In this document: one piece after another, positions 17,107-25,738 of the stretch
How positions within the stretch are numbered: position 1 is the stretch's first letter
Layout: each line of letters opens with the position of its first letter
Assembly: GCF_021390335.1 (NCBI RefSeq)
Contig: NZ_JAJUXK010000004.1
Span: forward strand, 682,001 to 746,000
Reading direction: 5' to 3'
From: Dyadobacter sp. CY343
GTDB lineage: Bacteria; Bacteroidota; Bacteroidia; Cytophagales; Spirosomataceae
DNA length: 64,000 nt
Translations under genes and position numbers: made by a program
Notes under the pieces: generated by a model
Told to the model about the DNA's origin: nothing
The model's database searches: none
The model's input: the letters and a program-made list of their open reading frames with translations, nothing else

Positions 17107-18963
17107 CTATTTAAAGATTAACAATTTTTGTGCAAACGATCGTTTCCCGTCAGAGGCTTTGATCACATATATTCCGTCAGGAAGATGGGAGATATCAACA
17201 GACTTTTCACTGTTATCCGGGAACGCGCTTTTTAAAAGCCGCCCTTCTTTCGAAAATATATCAATTTGTTTCAGATTTTCAGCCTTCCAGTTCAGCGAAC
17301 CGCGATTTGGATTGGGAAAAAATACTTGATCGGTTGCCAACTCCTCATTTCCAGTGATCACACCTTGCGCTTTTTCGCCAAGATATGGACGGATCATAAT
17401 GCTTCCGTTCAAAGATCTTTCCTGTACCCATTCCGTACCCAGGTTATAAAATATCTGATTCTTCCCAAGCTTGGAACTCCTATCAAAACCCACTGTAACC
17501 GGCTGTTCATTGATCTGATTCCAGCCGACGTAAAAAGTATCTGCTATTGCAACCGGAACTGCCAGTTTATAATCTACAAAACCGTCGCGTCTATTGGTGT
17601 ACGAAACAGCAACTGACCGCTGTCCGAGCATCTGATCAGGCTTTCCATTTTTATTGCTAAGAATCTGAATGTTAAAACTTTGACCTGCAATATCCTTGTT
17701 GAAAGGAACAATAGCAAGTCGGACACCGCCAATCGTATCGGGCTTGGAAAGGATATAGCGCACTGCTACCCTACCTAACTTTTGATTAACCTGAACACCA
17801 TATTCAGCACTTCCGTCGTCGAATGCGAAGTAATCTTTCAGGGTAGTTCTTGAAACAATCGTGTCGTTGTTTTTCAAACCAAGGTTTGGAATCGAATCGG
17901 TGGTGGTTAGAAAAAAGCGGCTCACCAGACTAATACTATCTATCCCAGTGGGTATTACAGGAGCATTGAGCTTCACTTGCAGCGCCTTTGATTTTAGGGA
18001 TTCTACATAGATTGATCGCTGCACGTTTCGCTGCAATTCTTTTCCGGTGCGCTCATCGGTTAGTGTAAATGTGCTGGTGAGGATATTAAAGTTATTGAAA
18101 TGATTAACAATATCTGTACTCACCGAATCCGAGATAACCGCCGCAGGTTTGACCAGATACTGCCTTAGTGGCATTGCTGTGTATGTTTTCAAAAGCTGAG
18201 AAACCGGTTTTCTGGTTGCTACATCAAAAATGTAAGGCTGGCGGACTGAACGTTTTGTATTGATATACACATAGTCCAAATGCCAGGTATCAAACGGACC
18301 CGAGCCACGTCCATAGGATCTGAACCTGAATTGAAACGCACCGTGCAAATAGAGTGCGTCTGAAATCTTAATAAACTCCTGACTGAATAACGTGTCTGCC
18401 TCAAACCCGTTTTGAGTCCAGATAGTTGTCCACTCATTGTTTCGATTTAACAACTCAAGACTTAGGTAATCGCTGGAATCAGGTAATTCTCCCAGTCCTT
18501 TCGCTGACCAGTAAAAGCTAAGATAAATAGAATCAGCCGCACTTCTTCCTGCGAGGTTAATGGGCTGTGAAGTGAGTGTATCTGTAAAGTCCTGACCGAG
18601 CGGATTGACGAGATTGTAAGGAACCCCGCGCGCATTCAGCCCGTCGAATGTGGCGATATTGCGCGATGGCTGCGAAGTTGCGAGGGAGTTATTAATGTAC
18701 ACCCCACTTCCTGCAAGCCAGTAGCGCGTGTCCGGAGCGGCAGTTCTTGTAGTAGAAAAATCATCAAAAAAAGGAAGCGAAAGTACCTCCGTCCTTAAAG
18801 TGCGGTTTTCTGAAACCTCTTCTTCGTAATCTCCCTCACCCAGCGGCACGAGCCTAAGCTGCGCATGGGCAACCCGGCAATGCAATACCAGCAACATTCC
18901 GATATAGATAAAATACTTGCTGATATTAAATGTGCTTTTAAGGTTCGGGTTGGATAGTTCCAT
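17107..18963 (-). CDS. T9SS-sorted secreted protein with C-terminal sorting domain
   Basis: The 618-residue protein has a signal peptide (YIGMLLVLHCRVAHAQ) and ends in a type A T9SS sorting domain: FFPNPNRGSLNWKAEN, then IDIFSKEGRLLKSA, LPDGIYVIKASDG and a final QKLLIFK. The middle is beta-rich with no catalytic motif recognised; SIYLSFYWSAKGLGELPDSSDYL and WHLDYVYI resemble the MAM/jelly-roll regions of surface proteins. It should cross the outer membrane through the T9SS encoded nearby. Its ATG lies within the end of the upstream PASTA gene (26-bp overlap), suggesting translational coupling. Confidence 0.9.
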   Translation of the reverse strand: MELSNPNLKSTFNISKYFIYIGMLLVLHCRVAHAQLRLVPLGEGDYEEEVSENRTLRTEVLSLPFFDDFSTTRTAAPDTRYWLAGSGVYINNSLATSQPSRNIATFDGLNARGVPYNLVNPLGQDFTDTLTSQPINLAGRSAADSIYLSFYWSAKGLGELPDSSDYLSLELLNRNNEWTTIWTQNGFEADTLFSQEFIKISDALYLHGAFQFRFRSYGRGSGPFDTWHLDYVYINTKRSVRQPYIFDVATRKPVSQLLKTYTAMPLRQYLVKPAAVISDSVSTDIVNHFNNFNILTSTFTLTDERTGKELQRNVQRSIYVESLKSKALQVKLNAPVIPTGIDSISLVSRFFLTTTDSIPNLGLKNNDTIVSRTTLKDYFAFDDGSAEYGVQVNQKLGRVAVRYILSKPDTIGGVRLAIVPFNKDIAGQSFNIQILSNKNGKPDQMLGQRSVAVSYTNRRDGFVDYKLAVPVAIADTFYVGWNQINEQPVTVGFDRSSKLGKNQIFYNLGTEWVQERSLNGSIMIRPYLGEKAQGVITGNEELATDQVFFPNPNRGSLNWKAENLKQIDIFSKEGRLLKSAFPDNSEKSVDISHLPDGIYVIKASDGKRSFAQKLLIFK

Positions 18964-19735
18964 TCTCAGTTGGTTCCAAAGACTGCGGTGTTACCCAAAG
19001 ATCGATAACATCCCCTATTCTAACATTGCTTCCAGCATCCGGATTTTGCCGTACAATTGATCCCGGCGCCTGCCCTTCCTCAGCTGGCAGTTCCATTTGC
19101 TGCCCCACCTTCAAACCCGATCCGATAATCGCGATCTTGGCTTCGTCGAGCGGCATTCCGATCACGGAAGGAGCCTCAAATTGCGCGGTACCCAAACCTT
19201 CTCCTAATTCCAGGTCAATTTTTGAACCCTTTGTAATAGGCTGGCCGGGCAATATTTCTTTTCCATTATATAACTGGCGCAGTACCGCATTCTGCGCCAT
19301 ATCAGGCACATAGGAGATATTTCCTTCTTCCAGCCCTACACTTTTTAGCAGCATTTGCGCACTCCGGTGCGTCATATCCGTCAGCTTCGGCATTTTGATC
19401 AGCGGCGCGGTATTGGATACAACCGTCACATAAATTTTCCTTCCCTCTTTCACCTTCGCTCCCGGAGGCGGATATTGTGCTATAATCGTGAGCGGAGGAA
19501 TATTGGCGACAAATGTGCAGTCAACTTCGTAGCGCAGATCCTTGGTATCCAGAAACTCTTCGAGATCAGCTACACTCTTCTTTTTCAGATCCGGCACAGT
19601 AATAGCCTCGCCGTGATTGGTTGTGAAGGGCAGATAAACAAAAAAGAATCCCAGAAAGATTACCAAAAGAAGCGAAACGATAATTCCAATATGTATGAAA
19701 AGGTCCTTTTTGGACTGCGTACTTATTTTGGCCAT
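18938..19735 (-). CDS. Membrane-anchored PASTA-domain protein
   Basis: The 265-residue product has a short cytoplasmic start, one helix (IGIIVSLLLVIFLGFFFVYLPF, about residues 16-37), then three PASTA repeats, e.g. TVPDLKKKSVADLEEFLDTKDLRY, KMPKLTDMTHRSAQMLLKSVGL and APSVIGMPLDEAKIAIIGSGLKVG. PASTA domains bind peptidoglycan or muropeptides; here there is no kinase or penicillin-binding domain, so it is a stand-alone periplasmic sensor or adaptor. The end overlaps the T9SS cargo gene. Confidence 0.9.
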   Translation of the reverse strand: MAKISTQSKKDLFIHIGIIVSLLLVIFLGFFFVYLPFTTNHGEAITVPDLKKKSVADLEEFLDTKDLRYEVDCTFVANIPPLTIIAQYPPPGAKVKEGRKIYVTVVSNTAPLIKMPKLTDMTHRSAQMLLKSVGLEEGNISYVPDMAQNAVLRQLYNGKEILPGQPITKGSKIDLELGEGLGTAQFEAPSVIGMPLDEAKIAIIGSGLKVGQQMELPAEEGQAPGSIVRQNPDAGSNVRIGDVIDLWVTPQSLEPTENGTIQPEP

Positions 19736-19805
19736 GAATATTTTGAATGCACTAAACTGGTATATACGGGTAAAAATAAACGTAATAATCTAAGAAGCCA
19801 ATATG

Positions 19806-20399
19806 TTAAACTGCATTAGCGCCCAGAATTCTTTTGATATACTTCCCTAAAATATCAAATTCGAGATTCACCGAATCGCCCGCCCGCAGCGAATGGAAAT
19901 TTGTGAAGGAATAGGTATAGGGTATTATAGCAACCCGGAAAGTATTTTCTCCTGAGTTAAAAACAGTCAGACTCACTCCGTTAATGCATATTGATCCTTT
20001 CTCGACCGTAATATTTCCTGTTCCTGCATCATACTCGAAATCAAAAAGCCAGCTTCCGTCCCGTTCTTCCACATTGGTACAAATTCCGGTTTGATCTACG
20101 TGTCCCTGCACAATATGTCCGTCAAACCTTCCATTGGCCGGCATACACCTTTCCAGATTCACTTTGCTCCCGGGTGTTAATGCGCCCAGGTTGGTTTTGG
20201 AAAGGGTTTCCTCGATCGCGGTTACCTTGTAAGATTCACCTTCCACTGCTACTACCGTCAGACAAACACCGTTGTGATTGATGCTCTGATCAATTTTAAA
20301 GTCTTTCGCCAGCGAAGAAAGGAACGTAAAAGTCTTGTTAGTACCCTGTTCCTCTACATTAGCAACTTCGCCTATTGCCTCAACAATTCCAGTAAACAT
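19806..20399 (-). CDS. ribE: Riboflavin synthase (alpha chain)
   Basis: Riboflavin synthase dismutates two lumazine molecules into riboflavin. The 197-residue product is a tandem of two lumazine-binding domains: MFTGIVEAIG...NHNGVCLTVV and HIVQGHVDQTG...GSICINGVSLTV. The MFTGI start is invariant in the family, which fixes ATG 20399 although the frame is open to 20525. The substrate-binding Ser/Cys region CLTV is intact. It is divergent from hisB. Confidence 0.96.
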   Translation of the reverse strand: MFTGIVEAIGEVANVEEQGTNKTFTFLSSLAKDFKIDQSINHNGVCLTVVAVEGESYKVTAIEETLSKTNLGALTPGSKVNLERCMPANGRFDGHIVQGHVDQTGICTNVEERDGSWLFDFEYDAGTGNITVEKGSICINGVSLTVFNSGENTFRVAIIPYTYSFTNFHSLRAGDSVNLEFDILGKYIKRILGANAV

Positions 20400-20423
20400 C
20401 TTCTTATATACAGTTTGAAAACC

Positions 20424-20431
20424 CAAAGTTA
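20424..20431 (-). promoter_or_regulatory. Predicted -7 promoter box for ribE
   Basis: On the minus strand TAACTTTG matches TAnnTTTG perfectly, 24 bp before the ribE ATG. No clear -33 element was found. Confidence 0.45.
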
Positions 20432-20571
20432 AGACTTCTTGCGCAGAGTGGATATGCGATTCTTGGCTACAATCCTGCCAATCACTTTTCAATTTCACAT
20501 AGTTTGCGAACTTTGCAGCCAGCAAAATCCCGCTGACTGAATGTGTCGGCTATCTTCCTAAAAAATATTAA

Positions 20572-21696
20572 ATGAAAAAAGTACTGTTTATCGACCGCGA
20601 CGGGACAATTATTGTAGAACCTACCACCGACTTTCAGGTCGATTCTCTGGAAAAGCTCGAATTTCTACCAAAAGCAATCTCAAACCTGCGAAAAATCGCA
20701 GAAGAGACTGATTATGAACTGGTAATGGTCACAAATCAGGACGGTTTGGGGACAAATTCATTTCCGGAGGATACATTCTGGCCGGCTCATAATAAAATGC
20801 TGCGGACGTTGGAAGGCGAGAACATTCATTTCTCCGAAATCTTGATCGACAGGAGTTTTCCGGAAGATAACCTGCCTACCCGCAAACCCGGTACCGGTAT
20901 GCTCACTGCTTACCTTTCTGATGAATATGACCTGGCCAACAGTTTCGTTATCGGAGACCGGCTCACAGATATTCAACTAGCGGTGAATTTGGGTGCAAAA
21001 GCGATTCTCTATGCCGATGTGCTGCCTGAAACGAATGTTTCCGCTGACATGAACCAATGCACTACACTCGTAAGTAAAGATTGGGACAGCATTTATGAGC
21101 ACATTAAACTGCCTTCCCGGAAAGCGTCCGTGGAACGCAATACAAAAGAAACACAGATCAGGATCGACCTTAACCTCGACGGAAGCGGCAGATCTGAGAT
21201 CCATACCGGCCTCGGCTTTTTCGACCATATGCTAGATCAGCTCGCCAGGCATTCCGGCGCCGACCTCACGATCCGCGTCGAGGGAGACCTGCACATTGAC
21301 GAACACCATACCATTGAAGATACTGCGCTTGCGCTCGGTGAAGCTTACCGGCAGGCGATCGGCGACAAAAGAGGCATTAACCGCTACGGATTTCTATTGC
21401 CGATGGACGAAGCCCTGGCGCAGGTCGCCATTGATTTTTCCGGTCGCCCGTGGATTGTTTGGGATGCGGAGTTCAAGCGCGAAAAAATAGGAGAAATGCC
21501 AACTGAAATGTTCTTCCATTTCTTCAAATCGTTCTCCGACACTTCACTTTCAAATCTGAATATCAAAGTGGAAGGGGAAAACGAACACCACAAGATCGAA
21601 TCGATTTTTAAAGCGTTTGCAAAAGCGATCAAAATGGCGGTTAGGAGAGATTTGAAAGCGCTGGATTTCATGCCGTCGACCAAAGGAGTACTGTAA
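20572..21696 (+). CDS. hisB: Bifunctional histidinol-phosphatase / imidazoleglycerol-phosphate dehydratase
   Basis: HisB catalyses steps six and eight of histidine synthesis. The 374-residue protein is the fused form: an N-terminal HAD phosphatase with Asp8/Asp10 (FIDRDGTI) and [10 protein letters not shown], then from about residue 195 an IGPD domain with metal-binding histidines in [32 protein letters not shown] and ENEHHKIES. No other his gene is in the window. A small membrane-protein gene follows after 80 bp. Confidence 0.97.
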   Translation: MKKVLFIDRDGTIIVEPTTDFQVDSLEKLEFLPKAISNLRKIAEETDYELVMVTNQDGLGTNSFPEDTFWPAHNKMLRTLEGENIHFSEILIDRSFPEDNLPTRKPGTGMLTAYLSDEYDLANSFVIGDRLTDIQLAVNLGAKAILYADVLPETNVSADMNQCTTLVSKDWDSIYEHIKLPSRKASVERNTKETQIRIDLNLDGSGRSEIHTGLGFFDHMLDQLARHSGADLTIRVEGDLHIDEHHTIEDTALALGEAYRQAIGDKRGINRYGFLLPMDEALAQVAIDFSGRPWIVWDAEFKREKIGEMPTEMFFHFFKSFSDTSLSNLNIKVEGENEHHKIESIFKAFAKAIKMAVRRDLKALDFMPSTKGVL

Positions 21697-21735
21697 TTTT
21701 TTGACCGATTAATCTTCCAGTTTGCTTTTTTTAGT

Positions 21736-21743
21736 TACTTTTG
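21736..21743 (+). promoter_or_regulatory. Predicted -7 promoter box for the 36-residue membrane protein
   Basis: TACTTTTG matches TAnnTTTG perfectly and lies 33 bp before the ATG at 21777. This gives the small gene its own possible promoter, separate from hisB. Confidence 0.5.
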
Positions 21744-21776
21744 TTCGATTCAAAAGAAGCGCTAAACGGATATTTT

Positions 21777-21887
21777 ATGCAAATGACAATCATAATGATC
21801 GTTTTCTACATTGTTCTTTTAGGCTCTGCGTTCCTGGTAGGACGTTGGCTTGAGAACAATGAAAAGAACTGGAAAACCAATAAGTAA
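21777..21887 (+). CDS. Small single-span membrane protein (36 residues)
   Basis: The frame reads MQMTIIMIVFYIVLLGSAFL, then VGRWLENNEKNWKTNK and stop. It has one hydrophobic helix (residues 3-22) followed by a basic, Asn-rich tail that by the positive-inside rule should be cytoplasmic. A perfect -7 box lies upstream and a terminator hairpin begins at its stop codon, so the unit has the signals of a real monocistronic gene. No family is recognised. Confidence 0.6.
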   Translation: MQMTIIMIVFYIVLLGSAFLVGRWLENNEKNWKTNK

Positions 21888-21914
21888 AAGGGCTGTTTAT
21901 AACGCCCTTTTTTT
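21886..21914 (+). terminator. Terminator after the small membrane-protein gene
   Basis: AAAAGGGC (21886-21893) pairs with GCCCTTTT (21904-21911), followed by more T. The stem overlaps the TAA stop of the 36-codon gene. Confidence 0.85.
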
Positions 21915-22029
21915 GTGTCCGGTGATGGCTGAACTTTCCAAAATGGCAGGCTGCTTATAATTTATAGCCCGCCAGAACGTTTTAGCACCGTCAGCTGTTC
22001 CTTAATCGTTTTACAAACTCCGCAATACC

Positions 22030-22326
22030 TTGCTCAGAAAGCTCTGCCTCATATTGCTCACGGCCTTCCTCATCTGCAAAGCTACAGATGTGGCAAGTTA
22101 CTTGCTGGCCAAAGCAAAGGCATCTGTGGTTTGCGATACCGGTACATGCGATAATGAAAAAACGGAAGCGGAAAAAGTAAGCGACGATCAGGTCTTCCCG
22201 GATCATATTGTCCATTTCGACAAATTTTGCCTATCCATTCCACTCAAGGCCTCCTTTCTTTACTCCACCAGTTTTCGGAACGAGATTTTTTACAATCTCC
22301 TCTCTCCCCCACCCGAGCTGGCCTGA
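22030..22326 (+). CDS. Hypothetical small exported protein, TTG start
   Basis: The 98-codon frame begins at TTG and encodes MLRKLCLILLTAFLICKA, a short basic then hydrophobic leader, followed by SYLLAKAKASVVCDTGTCDNEKTEAEK and a tail ending in SPPPELA. An in-frame stop at 22003 leaves no ATG alternative. The leader and CDTGTCD motif argue for a real exported protein, but the TTG start and lack of a recognised family keep this uncertain. A competing minus-strand frame (21991-22215) is weaker. Confidence 0.4.
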   Translation: MLRKLCLILLTAFLICKATDVASYLLAKAKASVVCDTGTCDNEKTEAEKVSDDQVFPDHIVHFDKFCLSIPLKASFLYSTSFRNEIFYNLLSPPPELA

Positions 22327-22426
22327 TTTCTCTCAAATTTTAGTATTTCCTGTATGAAGATGGTTTTACCGTCGTCACATACCAGGCATATTCCTATTGC
22401 TTTATTAAATCAATAATTGAGAAATC

Positions 22427-23077
22427 ATGGTTAAGTCATATCAGCAGCTTTTTGAAAATAATAAGAAATGGGTCGACGATATTACCCAGGAGAACCCGGA
22501 ATTTTTTAACACCCTGGCAAAAGGCCAAAGCCCCAAATTTTTGTGGATCGGTTGTTCCGATAGCCGCGTTCCGGCAAATGCATTGACCGGCACCCAGCCG
22601 GGAGACATTTTTGTGCACCGGAATATTGCCAATATGGTAATCCATACGGATATGAGCATGCTCAGCGTACTCGATTATTCAGTGAATGTGCTCGGTGTAA
22701 TACACATTATCGTGTGCGGCCATTATGGTTGTGGAGGTGTGCTTACAGCAATGGGTAACAAGCAAGTCGGGCTGATTGACAACTGGTTGCGTCATATTAA
22801 AGATGTTTACAGATTCCACCAGGAAGAATTGAATGCTATTTCTGATATGAATCTCCGCAGTGACAGGCTCGTTGAGCTTAATGTGATCGAGCAGGTTCGC
22901 GATCTTGCCAAAACCAGCATCGTACAGAATGCGTGGGCAAACGGTAAGGCTCTTCAGGTGCATGGACTTGTATATGATATCCATACAGGTATTCTCCAGG
23001 ATCTCGACGTGACAGCTGACGGTACTACCAATGATTTTGAAGACGTATATCGTTTGGATAAACTTCAGATTGGGTAA
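22427..23077 (+). CDS. Beta-carbonic anhydrase
   Basis: The enzyme interconverts CO2 and bicarbonate. The 216-residue product has the beta-class zinc ligands Cys43 (CSDSR, with the Asp45-Arg47 dyad), His99 and Cys102 (HYGCGG). There is no signal peptide, so it acts in the cytoplasm. A SulP-family anion transporter starts 43 bp downstream on the same strand; the pair suggests coupled bicarbonate uptake or equilibration. Confidence 0.96.
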   Translation: MVKSYQQLFENNKKWVDDITQENPEFFNTLAKGQSPKFLWIGCSDSRVPANALTGTQPGDIFVHRNIANMVIHTDMSMLSVLDYSVNVLGVIHIIVCGHYGCGGVLTAMGNKQVGLIDNWLRHIKDVYRFHQEELNAISDMNLRSDRLVELNVIEQVRDLAKTSIVQNAWANGKALQVHGLVYDIHTGILQDLDVTADGTTNDFEDVYRLDKLQIG

Positions 23078-23120
23078 GCTGCCTATAAATAAATAACTCA
23101 TTTCCTTTCGAATCAATCGT

Positions 23121-24698
23121 ATGTCATTGAATAAGAATAGTCCGTTCTCCAATCTCAAATACGATTTCCCCTCGGGGCTCGTGGTTTACCTCGTGGCCCT
23201 GCCCCTCTGTTTGGGTATTGCGCTGGCTTCTACCGGCAGGTCCGACCTGCTTTTTTCAGGAATTATAGCAGGTGTGGTTGGCGGGATCGTGGTTGGATCA
23301 ATCAGTAAATCTTCACTGGGAGTTGCCGGACCAGCGGCCGGGCTCGTCGTGATTGTATTGAATGCCCTGGAAACCCTTGGGAGTTTTGAAGCATTTTTGC
23401 TTGCCGTAGTACTGGCAGGTGCGATCCAGGTAATCGCAGGTTTGCTCAAAGCGGGTATTATCGGTTATTATTTTCCTTCGTCAGTTATTAAAGGAATGCT
23501 GGCTGCAATTGGTATCACATTGATTTTAAAAGAGATACCGCATGCTTTCGGCTATGATGCTGACTTTATGGGCGACGAAGCTTTTGCTCAGAAAGACGGT
23601 CAGAATACGTTTACCGAACTCTGGAATGCGGTCAGGTACAGCAGTAGCGGCGCGATCATCATTTCAGCCGTTTCACTGGGTCTTCTGATTCTGTTTGACA
23701 GGCCTTTCATGAAAAGGATCCAGCTGTTCCGCTTCATCCCCGGTGCATTGTTTGTAGTAGCGGCAGGTATTCTGCTAAATCTCGGTTACGCAGCATTCGC
23801 TCCTGAGCTGGTCTTAACCGGAGAACATATGGTTCAGTTACCCGTGGCCAGCAGTGCAGGTGAATTTTTTGGTTTCTTCAAAACACCGGATTTCTCGGCG
23901 TTTCAGAATGTGGAAGTGTACACAATAGCTGTGACACTCGCCATCGTGGCTAGCTTGGAAACATTGCTGTCTGTGGAAGCAACCGATAAACTCGATCCTT
24001 TCAAACGTAGTACACCTACGAATCGCGAGCTTATTGCGCAGGGAATCGGAAATATGACATCGGGTCTGATTGGCGGCTTGCCGATAACCCAGGTAATTGT
24101 CCGCAGCTCGGCCAATATCGACTCCGGCGGGCGTACCAGAATGTCTACGATCATTCACGGATCTATACTACTTCTGTCGGCCGTATTGATTCCGGCGCTG
24201 CTGAATTACATTCCGCTCGCCTCTCTGGCGGCTATCCTTTTATTAGTAGGTTACAAACTTTCCAAATTCTCTTTGTACAAGGGAATGTATGCTTTGGGTA
24301 AAGAACAGTTTATTCCTTTCGTCGTGACGATCATCGCGATTCTCAGCACCGACTTATTAAAGGGAATAGCAGTGGGTATGGTAGTGGCTATCTATTTCAT
24401 TCTCAGAAAGAACTATCAGCATTCCTACCATTATATCAAAGAGCAGCATCGTGAAGGTGAGGTAATTACGCTCCAATTGTCGGAGGAAGTTACTTTCCTG
24501 AACAAAGGCAGTATCAACGCAACGCTCGAAAATCTTCCTGATGGAGCTACGGTAATTATCGACGGCAGCAAATCGATCAATATCGATTATGATGTACTTG
24601 AAATTATTCAGGATTTCAAGAAGCATTCAGCTCCGTTGCGCAACATTACTGTGGAAACAAGAGGGATCAACGACGTAGAAGTTGTAGGCGGTCACTAA
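23121..24698 (+). CDS. SulP family anion transporter (probable bicarbonate transporter)
   Basis: The 525-residue protein has the SulP membrane domain: FPSGLVVYLVALPLCLGIALAS at the start, then GVAGPAAGLVVIVLNAL and LASLETLLSVEATDKLDPFKR...NRELIAQGIGNMTSGLIGGLPITQVIVRSSANI, followed by a short C-terminal STAS-like domain from about residue 440 (VITLQLSEEVTFLNKGSI...VIIDGSKSINIDYD). SulP proteins carry sulfate, bicarbonate or other anions. The adjacent carbonic anhydrase makes bicarbonate the likely substrate, as in BicA-type transporters. Confidence 0.92.
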   Translation: MSLNKNSPFSNLKYDFPSGLVVYLVALPLCLGIALASTGRSDLLFSGIIAGVVGGIVVGSISKSSLGVAGPAAGLVVIVLNALETLGSFEAFLLAVVLAGAIQVIAGLLKAGIIGYYFPSSVIKGMLAAIGITLILKEIPHAFGYDADFMGDEAFAQKDGQNTFTELWNAVRYSSSGAIIISAVSLGLLILFDRPFMKRIQLFRFIPGALFVVAAGILLNLGYAAFAPELVLTGEHMVQLPVASSAGEFFGFFKTPDFSAFQNVEVYTIAVTLAIVASLETLLSVEATDKLDPFKRSTPTNRELIAQGIGNMTSGLIGGLPITQVIVRSSANIDSGGRTRMSTIIHGSILLLSAVLIPALLNYIPLASLAAILLLVGYKLSKFSLYKGMYALGKEQFIPFVVTIIAILSTDLLKGIAVGMVVAIYFILRKNYQHSYHYIKEQHREGEVITLQLSEEVTFLNKGSINATLENLPDGATVIIDGSKSINIDYDVLEIIQDFKKHSAPLRNITVETRGINDVEVVGGH

Positions 24699-24704
24699 AA
24701 AAAT

Positions 24705-24730
24705 CCCCCGGCAGATAACTCAGCCGGGGG
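24705..24730 (-). terminator. Terminator between SulP gene and Spy-like gene
   Basis: CCCCCGGC and GCCGGGGG form a strong 8-bp GC stem with a 10-base loop. Read on the minus strand it is followed by a run of T, so it mainly serves the minus-strand gene at 24764, and may also stop the SulP transcript. Confidence 0.8.
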
Positions 24731-24763
24731 AAAATAATTCTAGTAAGTCGATATTTCAGGTTA

Positions 24764-25225
24764 TTAGTTCTTCTGTTTAAGTCGTTGAAGCAGCATATCG
24801 TTAAACGTTTTTTCTGCTTTGTATAACTCAATAACTTGCGCGGCTGAGATCACTTTCAGAAACTTGTTCTGATATTCCTTTTCAAGATCCAGCTCCTTTT
24901 GCCTCAGATCCTGCACTTCTTTCAGGTTATTGAGCGCCTGGTCGTCTGTTTTGCCCTCCGCTTTTTTATCATTCACGATCTTTCTCTGCGCACGGTGAAT
25001 TTCCCTTCTCTTTTGAGAAAACTCATTATAAACCGGCCAGAAACCAGTCGACTGCTCGGGGGTAAGACTTAGCCTGTTTGTAATGATCGCAATTTTGGCA
25101 TCCTGAATCCGCTTGATCTCTTCTTCTGAGCGTCGCTGCGCGTTCGCTGTCGACAAACCTGCTAGGATCATAACGAATGCAAAAAGCAGGTTGCGATGTA
25201 GGTGGGTTATGGTTGTATGCTTCAT
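24764..25225 (-). CDS. Periplasmic Spy/CpxP-like (LTxxQ) protein
   Basis: The 153-residue product has a signal peptide ending STANAQ and a helical, highly charged mature part. The segment ITNRLSLTPEQSTGFWPVYNEFSQKRREI contains the LTPEQ motif of Spy/CpxP/ZraP/CnrX-type periplasmic chaperones and metal sensors. It is last in a three-gene unit with an ECF sigma factor and a putative membrane regulator, which suggests it is either the sensor or an effector of an envelope-stress response. Confidence 0.75.
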   Translation of the reverse strand: MKHTTITHLHRNLLFAFVMILAGLSTANAQRRSEEEIKRIQDAKIAIITNRLSLTPEQSTGFWPVYNEFSQKRREIHRAQRKIVNDKKAEGKTDDQALNNLKEVQDLRQKELDLEKEYQNKFLKVISAAQVIELYKAEKTFNDMLLQRLKQKN

Positions 25226-25243
25226 TTCTTTATGCTGTTAGGG

Positions 25244-25684
25244 TCAAATGGTTTCCTGTCCGGAAATACTTTCCTGGATCTGCTGGCGCAAAATATCGTC
25301 ATCAAGGCCATCGAGATAATACAATACGGTAGAATCTGTTTCAAAAGCCTTCTGAACCACTTTGTGCTCGCTCAAATCGTAATAACTGATATTTTCATCT
25401 TCCAGGTAATTGATGATCGTTGCATTACTGATTCCGCTCAAAGGTTCCTGTCCAAGGGATCCTTGTCTTTCCGGAACAGTAACCCATACCAGCATCAGAA
25501 CCAGCGCCATTGCGGCCACCATTCCCGACACCCGCTGCCACGACCAGCTGATCACCGGTTTACGCGCAGGCTCGGTCTGAATCTTCGACTGAATGATCTG
25601 AGGAAGTTGTTCAAAGTAATTTTCGGGCACAGAAAAAGGAACTTCTTTGCGAAGATCTTCCAGCCGTATACGTCCCTTGTCCAT
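25244..25684 (-). CDS. Putative anti-sigma-like membrane protein
   Basis: The 146-residue protein has a cytoplasmic N-terminus of about 47 residues (FSVPENYFEQLPQIIQSKI), one membrane helix (GMVAAMALVLMLVWVTVP) and an acidic periplasmic tail with DLSEHKVVQKAF and LDGLDDDILRQQI. That layout, and its place directly after an ECF sigma gene, fits an anti-sigma factor. The canonical HxxxCxxC zinc motif is absent, so the role is inferred from context only. Confidence 0.65.
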   Translation of the reverse strand: MDKGRIRLEDLRKEVPFSVPENYFEQLPQIIQSKIQTEPARKPVISWSWQRVSGMVAAMALVLMLVWVTVPERQGSLGQEPLSGISNATIINYLEDENISYYDLSEHKVVQKAFETDSTVLYYLDGLDDDILRQQIQESISGQETI

Positions 25685-25738
25685 AATTATTAATATTTTT
25701 TATTTATCAGAAGTTTGACCACCCCCACTTCAAATAGT

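Noticed and set aside
21991..22215. 74-codon minus-strand frame opposite the TTG-started gene
   Set aside because: Hydrophobic stretch is weaker and there is no promoter or terminator on that strand; the plus frame has a better leader.
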